This document shows, piece after piece, positions 29,553-34,050 of a stretch of DNA of 34,050 nt; position 1 is the stretch's first letter; every line of letters begins with the position of its first letter. The notes beneath the pieces are model-generated. The model worked only from the letters and a program-made list of their open reading frames with translations, made no database searches and was not told where the DNA came from. A program made the position numbers and the translations under genes. Source of the DNA: Pseudomonadales bacterium (GTDB taxonomy: Bacteria; Pseudomonadota; Gammaproteobacteria; Pseudomonadales; Pseudohongiellaceae); contig JAJECW010000004.1 of the NCBI GenBank assembly GCA_022821865.1, positions 1 through 34,050 of the forward strand. Direction: 5' to 3'.

Positions 29553-30201
29553 CGGCATCGGCATGACTTCCCGCCGCACCCGCGAACGACTGGTCGCTGG
29601 CCTGGAAAAAAAGGGCATTCGCAATTCCGCCGTACTCGACATCATGCGCGCCACCCCCCGGCATATCTTCATCGAAGAGGCTTTTTCCCACCTCGCCTAT
29701 GAGGATCGGCCGGTCAATATCGGCTACAAGCAGACGATTTCCCAGCCCTATGTGGTGGCGCGAATGACCGAAGCCCTGCTTGCGGCGGGCCGCCCGGAGC
29801 GGGTGCTGGAAATCGGCAGCGGCTGCGGCTATCAGACCGCGATCATCGCCCCCCTGGCCGGGGAGGTTTTCAGCATCGAGCGCATCAAGCCCCTGCACGA
29901 TACGGCGGTGGCCAATCTGCGCCTGCTCGGGATCGACAATGTCAGGCTGATCCACGGCGACGGCAGTCTCGGCCACCCTGAACAAAGCCCTTATGACGGG
30001 ATCATCGTCACCGCGGCGCCGCTTGGTGTGCCTCGGGAGTTGCTCGGGCAACTCGCCGAGGGCGGGCGCATGGTGATTCCCGTGGGCGGCCCGGCGGGGC
30101 AGGAATTGCGGTTGATTACCCGCCGCGGAGACCAGTATCTCAGCCGGATGCTCGATCACGTCCGCTTTGTGCCGTTGCTCAAGGGGCAGGTTCGCTTTTG
30201 A
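29518..30201 (+). CDS. pcm: Protein-L-isoaspartate O-methyltransferase
   Basis: Pcm methylates isoaspartyl residues with S-adenosylmethionine, starting repair of aged proteins. Visible: MTSRRTRERLVAGLEKKGIR, TPRHIFIEEAFSHLAYED, QTISQPYVVARMTEALL, SAM-binding LEIGSGCGYQTAIIAPL, SIERIKPLH, VRLIHGDGSLG and IIVTAAPLGVPRELL. It ends VRFVPLLKGQVRF. Length 227 from ATG 29518. The ATG at 29563 (MTSRRTRERL, 212 residues) matches the start of the Pseudomonas and E. coli proteins and avoids the truD overlap, so it is a real alternative. surE, normally just upstream, is absent. Confidence 0.95.
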   Translation: MEANTKPKLNLDGIGMTSRRTRERLVAGLEKKGIRNSAVLDIMRATPRHIFIEEAFSHLAYEDRPVNIGYKQTISQPYVVARMTEALLAAGRPERVLEIGSGCGYQTAIIAPLAGEVFSIERIKPLHDTAVANLRLLGIDNVRLIHGDGSLGHPEQSPYDGIIVTAAPLGVPRELLGQLAEGGRMVIPVGGPAGQELRLITRRGDQYLSRMLDHVRFVPLLKGQVRF

Positions 30202-30211
30202 ATCCGCCGCC

Positions 30212-31141
30212 ATGGAACCGCCTTCCACCAGCCTTGCCGGCCATGCAGTCGTCTACCTGAAGGGAATCGCCATGGGGGTCAGCGATTCGGTGCCAGGCGT
30301 TTCCGGGGGCACCATCGCAGTGGTCGCCAATGTTTATGATCGTCTGATCTACGCCATTCGCTCACTGGACGGCGAGGCCCTGGGCCTGCTGCTGCGCGGC
30401 CGGCTGTTGGCATGCTGGCGTCATGTGGACGGCGTCTTCCTGCTGCTGCTCGGCCTCGGCATGGCCAGCGGCCTGTTGCTCAGCGCCAATCTCATCCTGA
30501 TCCTGATCGAAAACTTCCCGGAGCCCCTGCGGGCATTCTTTATCGGCCTCATTGCCGCGGCGGTTTGGCTGCTGCGAAGAGAAGTCGAATTCCCGCGCCG
30601 GCGCAGTATGCCTCTTGCCCTGGGGGGCGCTACCCTGGTGCTCGCAATTTCCACGGGTAATTCCGTCGGGGGAGAGCCTGCTGCCGCGTACCTTTTCCTG
30701 TGCGGCATGATCGCCATCAGCGCCATGCTGCTGCCGGGGCTTTCCGGCGCCTTCATCCTGCTGCTGCTCGGCGCCTATGAGTACATGCTCGGCGCCCTGG
30801 CCAGCCTGGATTTGCCGCCCCTGCTGATTTTCCTTTCCGGCTGCGTACTGGGCGTGCTGCTCATGTCGAGACTGGTCGCCTGGCTATTGCGCACAAGACA
30901 CAGCCAGACCTACGCTTTCATCTGCGGATTGCTGGCGGGCTCGATTCCCGCCCTCTGGCCCTGGCAGACAGTCAGCCAGCCGGAGGAACCCGGGAACTTT
31001 ATCGCCAATGACGTCGTCTGGCCCGGTGCCTACGCCGAACTCACCGGACGCGATCCCATGCTGCTTTTCTGCCTGCTGGCTTTGGCGGTGGGGCTAAGCC
31101 TGACTTTTCTTGCCCGCCGCAATCCGGTCGAGCAGGGGTAG
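30212..31141 (+). CDS. popT: DUF368 membrane protein, PopT-type undecaprenyl phosphate translocase
   Basis: This polytopic protein of 309 residues has about eight or nine membrane segments. The two DUF368 hallmarks are present: KGIAMGVSDSVPGVSGGTIA near residue 16 and a related inverted-topology motif, ISAMLLPGLSGAFILLLLGAY, near residue 170. DUF368 members have been identified as transporters that return undecaprenyl phosphate across the inner membrane for reuse in peptidoglycan synthesis; assignment to that role here is by family. The start ATG is 10 nt after pcm. The last 48 bp overlap the 3' end of the convergent hydrolase gene, with no terminator visible between them. Confidence 0.88.
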   Translation: MEPPSTSLAGHAVVYLKGIAMGVSDSVPGVSGGTIAVVANVYDRLIYAIRSLDGEALGLLLRGRLLACWRHVDGVFLLLLGLGMASGLLLSANLILILIENFPEPLRAFFIGLIAAAVWLLRREVEFPRRRSMPLALGGATLVLAISTGNSVGGEPAAAYLFLCGMIAISAMLLPGLSGAFILLLLGAYEYMLGALASLDLPPLLIFLSGCVLGVLLMSRLVAWLLRTRHSQTYAFICGLLAGSIPALWPWQTVSQPEEPGNFIANDVVWPGAYAELTGRDPMLLFCLLALAVGLSLTFLARRNPVEQG

Positions 31142-32356
31142 CAGATAATCCGCGAAGCGCTCGGGATTTTCCGTCATGGGGAAATGCCCCATGCCTTCCA
31201 TCAACTGCCAGGTGGAGCCGGCAATGGCTTCATGGGCCGCCTTGCCGAGTTCCGGGCTGCCGCTGTAGTCGTATTCGCCCGAGAGAATATGCACCGGTAT
31301 CCTGCCGGTATCGATTTCCCCGGCACGGGCCCTGAGATCGAATTCGACGGCGTAGTAATACAGATCGCCGATAAAAGCCGGCGGCCAGCCCGATGCGTAC
31401 ACATAGGCGGTTTCCTTGCGATAGGCCGCGGGGGCATGGGGCGCTGTCAGGCTTTCCATCAACAGGCCCTTGTACTCGTTGCCCACCGCCGGGTGCCACA
31501 GGCCGGGAATGTCGCCGGTATCGTCGATGCGCAAGGCGCCTTCCAGGGAGATCACCGCCAGGAAGCGGTCGGGATGATGCAGGGCAAGATCGAGGGCGAG
31601 CAGGCCGCCCACCGAGCAGCCCATGAATACGGGATTTTCCAGCCTCAGGGCCTCGCTGAGCACCAGGGGAACCCGGCGCAGGAATTCTCCCGTCAGGCGG
31701 TAATTCTCGCTCCACCAGTTGCGCAGGGGCGGCGGCATGGACTTGCCGTGGAACGGCAGGTCGTAGGCGATCAGGTGGAAGCGGCTGGTAATCTCGGGAT
31801 ATTCGAACAAATGCCGCCACTGGCTGCCGTGGGCGCCGGCGGTGTGCTGGAGCAGCAGGGGAATGCCCTGGCCGGCTTCCTCGAAATAGATACGGTAATC
31901 GTGGCCGCCGAGGTCGAGGTGAACGTAGCGGCCCTGGGGCGCATCGAATGTGCCTGGCGCCGCCGCCTCTTCTCGCATGGAGTCCACCGCGGCGCTATCC
32001 GGACGCAACAGTTCGATTGCGCGTTTCGCGGCGCCGTAGTATTGCGCGTGCAGCACCGGGTCCGCATCGACTTGCAGGCCCAGGGCGATGGCCGGGGCGA
32101 TATCGTTGAAAAATGGCGGCGGCGTGGCCGCCAGCAGATTGTCCCAGAGCGCTTCCGGGGCGGAGTAGCGAATCAGGCCTTCCGGCTCCGCGGGAATTCC
32201 CGCCTCCACCGCGCCGCCATTCATGCGCAGGGCCAGCGATTCGCTGCCGATATCAAGCACAAGACCCCCGCGCCAGTAACGCGCGGCCATGCGGAATTCG
32301 CTATCGGCGGCGCAGCGCGCGGCCCATTCCCCGTTGGTTGGAAGTGATACAGTCAT
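31094..32356 (-). CDS. Two-domain protein: SCP2-like N-terminus and alpha/beta hydrolase
   Basis: 420 residues from ATG 32356. Residues about 145-415 are an alpha/beta hydrolase: oxyanion region LLQHTAGAHGSQW, YDLPFHGKSMPP, nucleophile Ser248 in FMGCSVGGLLAL, acid Asp363 in LSGEYDYSGSPE and His391 in GMGHFPMTENPE. Residues about 10-120 resemble an SCP2-type lipid-binding domain (FRMAARYWRGGLVLDIG, PPPFFNDIAPAIALG); that is from memory and less sure. The substrate is unknown; an esterase or lipase-like role on a hydrophobic ester is plausible. Upstream in-frame ATG 32416 would add 20 residues; 32356 was chosen because GGTGGG lies 7-12 nt upstream. Divergent from the housekeeping block and convergent with popT. 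Confidence 0.85.
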   Translation of the reverse strand: MTVSLPTNGEWAARCAADSEFRMAARYWRGGLVLDIGSESLALRMNGGAVEAGIPAEPEGLIRYSAPEALWDNLLAATPPPFFNDIAPAIALGLQVDADPVLHAQYYGAAKRAIELLRPDSAAVDSMREEAAAPGTFDAPQGRYVHLDLGGHDYRIYFEEAGQGIPLLLQHTAGAHGSQWRHLFEYPEITSRFHLIAYDLPFHGKSMPPPLRNWWSENYRLTGEFLRRVPLVLSEALRLENPVFMGCSVGGLLALDLALHHPDRFLAVISLEGALRIDDTGDIPGLWHPAVGNEYKGLLMESLTAPHAPAAYRKETAYVYASGWPPAFIGDLYYYAVEFDLRARAGEIDTGRIPVHILSGEYDYSGSPELGKAAHEAIAGSTWQLMEGMGHFPMTENPERFADYLLPLLDRIAAGKKSQA

Positions 32357-32654
32357 TGCAATGCCCACCGTCCGGCAAAAAAGCGCAGTGTACGTCCCGG
32401 TAAGCGCAGGAAGCAAATTTTCTCACCCGTCATTCTGCGCGCGGCGGAGTGGGTGCGGGCAAGCGTTTGCGAGGCGCAGCTTCGCGCACAGCCGTAACGG
32501 CGCGCGGCTATGCCGCGAGATTGGAGTCGCAGAACCTGTTTGGGGATGCTGTGGGATTGTGCCTGCCTTTCATGGCGCATCCCCTGTGGCTTCGCCGATC
32601 CCCAGCCTTGCCGTTCCAGTCGCCGAGCGCAGCTCGGCGCCGCCCGGATCTGAC
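32357..32654. other. 298-bp gap between hydrolase and modC, with repeat fragments
   Basis: It contains the short repeat 32451-32487 (matching 6992-7029), a possible split REP-like sequence (TCATTCTGCGCG at 32430-32441 and AGTCGCAGAACCT at 32525-32537, which together resemble 21139-21164), and several GC-rich palindromes such as GGCGCGCGGC and GAGCGCAGCTC. No coding region is credible. It would hold the hydrolase promoter and the modC 3' end. Confidence 0.45.
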
Positions 32655-33770
32655 TTATTGCAGGATCGCCACGGATTTGATTTCGGCGTAAATCTCGCTG
32701 CCCGGCGCCAATCCGAGCCGCCGGGACGACTTGCGCGAAACGCGCGACAGCAACCTGGTGCTGTCGCCGACGCGCAGATGCACCATGCACATCGCGGTGT
32801 CGGGAGACTCCTCGATCCGTTCCACCGTGGCGGGCAAGCGGTTGAGAATGCTCGAATGCGCCTCTTCCGCATGGCTCAGACTGATGTCGCGGGCGAGAAT
32901 GCGCAACCTGACCAGGCCGCCCATCGCAACGCCCGGATCGGGAATGAGCATCCGGCCGTCGGCGTAGGCCGCTTCCGCCAGATTCCAGTCCTCATCATGG
33001 CCGGCGATCGTGGTTTCGAGTACCACGCCGCTTTCTCCGGCCGCGTTGACCGGCAGCCTGCGGGAGGCCATCAGCTCTGTTACCGAGCCGCTCGCGACGC
33101 ATTTTCCATGGTCGAGCACCAGTACATGAGCCGCGAGCCGGGCGACTTCGTCGGGCGAGTGCGTGACATGGACGATGGGACAATCGAGTTCTTCCGGCAG
33201 GCGCTGGAGATAGGGCAGCAGCTCCTGCTTGCGCGCCACATCGAGCGCCGAAAGTGGTTCGTCGAGCAACAGCAGGCGCGGCTTGCTCAATAGCGCCCGG
33301 GCCAGCGCGACGCGCTGCCGTTCGCCGCCCGACAACTGCCGCGGGAACTTGTCGAGCAGATGCCCGATGCCGAGCAACTCTACGGCATCCGCGGTATCCG
33401 CCCCGTCGCCGGGATCCCGGCCGTAGTGGAGATTCCGCCGCGCGCTGAGATGGGGCAGCAGGCTGCTGTCCTGGAATACGTAGCCGATGCGGCGCAGATG
33501 CGTCGGCATGAAGCGGTTTTCGTCCTGCCAGACTTCGCCATCGACCGTCAGCCGCGCGGCTTGCGGGCGGTCGAGTCCCGCCAGGCAGCGCAGCAAGGTG
33601 GTCTTGCCCGAGCCGGATGCGCCGAAAACGCAGGTGATCCCCGCCGCCGGAATCTCCGCGTCCAGGTCGAGCTGAAAGCGACCGCCCGCGGGCTGCGCCA
33701 TCGTGTAGGAAATGCGCGCCTGCAAGGTTCCAGGAGCCTGCGCCGCGGGAATTCGCTGCTGCAAATCCAC
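32655..33770 (-). CDS. modC: Molybdate ABC transporter ATP-binding protein
   Basis: ModC is the ATPase of the molybdate importer. Walker A GASGSGKTT is at residues 50-58, the Q-loop in YVFQDSSLLPHLS, signature QLSGGERQRVALARALL (146-161), Walker B RLLLLDEPLSALD and H-loop HVTHSPDEV. Residues about 290-371 are a MOP (molybdate-binding) domain with RILARDISLS and GSEIYAEIKSVAIL. Length 371 (E. coli 352). From GTG 33770, which has GAGGAAGA upstream, the first 15 residues come from a REPIN-like repeat; a TTG at 33725 is where homologues begin, and ATG 33701 is another option. modA and modB are not in the window and could lie beyond the repeats on the right. Confidence 0.92.
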   Translation of the reverse strand: MDLQQRIPAAQAPGTLQARISYTMAQPAGGRFQLDLDAEIPAAGITCVFGASGSGKTTLLRCLAGLDRPQAARLTVDGEVWQDENRFMPTHLRRIGYVFQDSSLLPHLSARRNLHYGRDPGDGADTADAVELLGIGHLLDKFPRQLSGGERQRVALARALLSKPRLLLLDEPLSALDVARKQELLPYLQRLPEELDCPIVHVTHSPDEVARLAAHVLVLDHGKCVASGSVTELMASRRLPVNAAGESGVVLETTIAGHDEDWNLAEAAYADGRMLIPDPGVAMGGLVRLRILARDISLSHAEEAHSSILNRLPATVERIEESPDTAMCMVHLRVGDSTRLLSRVSRKSSRRLGLAPGSEIYAEIKSVAILQ

Positions 33771-33894
33771 TCTCTTCCTCGCCCTTGACCGTTCGTTTTC
33801 GTTGAATTTAACCCATTATTCGCCTCAACCGAACGGCCAGGGGCGCGGCGATATCGGATTTTCGCTTTCGCGAATTCCCAAGGCGCAGGCTCCT
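33732..33894. repeat. REPIN-like nested inverted repeat, copy 2
   Basis: Outer arms 33732-33754 and 33872-33894 match 21 of 23 inverted; inner arms 33780-33795 and 33830-33845 match 14 of 16. Read in reverse, the whole element aligns with 19802-19970 along its length, including GCTGCAAATCC, ATTCGCCTCAA and ATTTTCGCTTTCGCGAATTC. Part of the left side codes for the modC N-terminus. Confidence 0.8.
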
Positions 33895-34050
33895 AAGTAT
33901 TCTCTGAAAAACTCCATCCGTGGAGTTTTTCATTATCGCAAAACAAAAGCGTGGTTTTGTTTTGCTCCCGAATTCAATGGCTTACGCCATCGAATTCGGC
34001 GGCACTTCCATGTGCCGCAGGGAAGCTCTGACTTGATCAGAGCTTCCCTA
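33895..34050 (-). repeat. Composite palindromic repeat, copy E (inverted)
   Basis: In reverse order: module V pairs 33907-33916 with 33921-33930 (preceded by GTATTCTCTG, the complement of CAGAGAATAC), module IV 33938-33948 with 33955-33965, module III 33968-33981 with 33986-33999, module II 33999-34005 with 34012-34018, and module I 34019-34031 with 34037-34049. It joins directly to the REPIN-like copy 2. With modC, repeats cover the whole 33771-34050 stretch; no gene is seen there. Confidence 0.92.

Noticed and set aside
31184..32347. A 387-codon plus-strand frame opposite the hydrolase
   Set aside because: The minus-strand product has a complete catalytic triad; the plus-strand translation looks like a shadow, rich in His, Gln and Arg.

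Overview
The window is a conserved chromosomal housekeeping segment from a high-GC gammaproteobacterium, probably uncultivated. The evidence is gene order: rpsB-tsf-pyrH-frr-uppS-cdsA-dxr-rseP-bamA-skp-lpxD-fabZ-lpxA-lpxB-rnhB-dnaE-accA-tilS-pyrG-kdsA-eno-ftsB-ispD-ispF-truD-pcm is the arrangement known from E. coli and Pseudomonas relatives. All these genes lie on the plus strand, many with stop/start overlaps. The last 3 kb differs: a DUF368/PopT membrane protein on plus, then a two-domain alpha/beta hydrolase and an orphan modC on minus. surE, nlpD and rpoS, often found around truD-pcm in relatives, are not here. No tRNA, rRNA, CRISPR, phage, transposase or defence gene was seen.

Region by region: 1-379 holds a chain of palindromes, an extended -10 promoter and a structured leader before rpsB. 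380-4094 covers translation (S2, EF-Ts, ribosome recycling factor) and UMP kinase. 4129-15472 covers the cell envelope: undecaprenyl-PP, CDP-diacylglycerol and MEP isoprenoid synthesis, the RseP site-2 protease, outer-membrane assembly (BamA, Skp) and lipid A synthesis (LpxD, LpxA, LpxB, with FabZ). 15472-21089 has RNase HII, the replicative polymerase DnaE and acetyl-CoA carboxylase alpha. 21475-29552 has tRNA lysidine synthetase, CTP synthase, Kdo8P synthase, enolase, FtsB, two more MEP enzymes and TruD. 29518-33770 has protein repair (Pcm), lipid-carrier recycling (PopT), the hydrolase and ModC.

Two things stand out. First, ribosomal protein S2 carries a C-terminal extension of about 250 residues: an acidic Glu/Pro/Ala-rich linker, then what looks like a separate folded domain of about 100 residues. 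Second, the intergenic DNA is built from a small set of interchangeable palindromic modules. Five hairpins (called I-V here) occur as ordered chains at 1-140, 19968-20116 and, inverted, 33895-34050. Module V also occurs alone between rpsB and tsf and at the dnaE stop codon, with paired base changes that keep the stem. A separate REPIN-like element of about 165-170 bp (two nested inverted arms) occurs at 19802-19970 and inverted at 33732-33894. Single arms of it supply the last codons and stop of ispF, and sit over the GTG start of accA; the second full copy supplies the start and first 15 codons of modC. Thus a repeat family is being used as coding and start-site sequence for essential genes. 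A third, unrelated nested inverted repeat (28-bp perfect inner arms) fills the accA-tilS gap.

Both window ends fall inside copies of hairpin I, so this may be a contig cut at repeats. All family assignments come from reading the translations and remembered homologues; no search was run.
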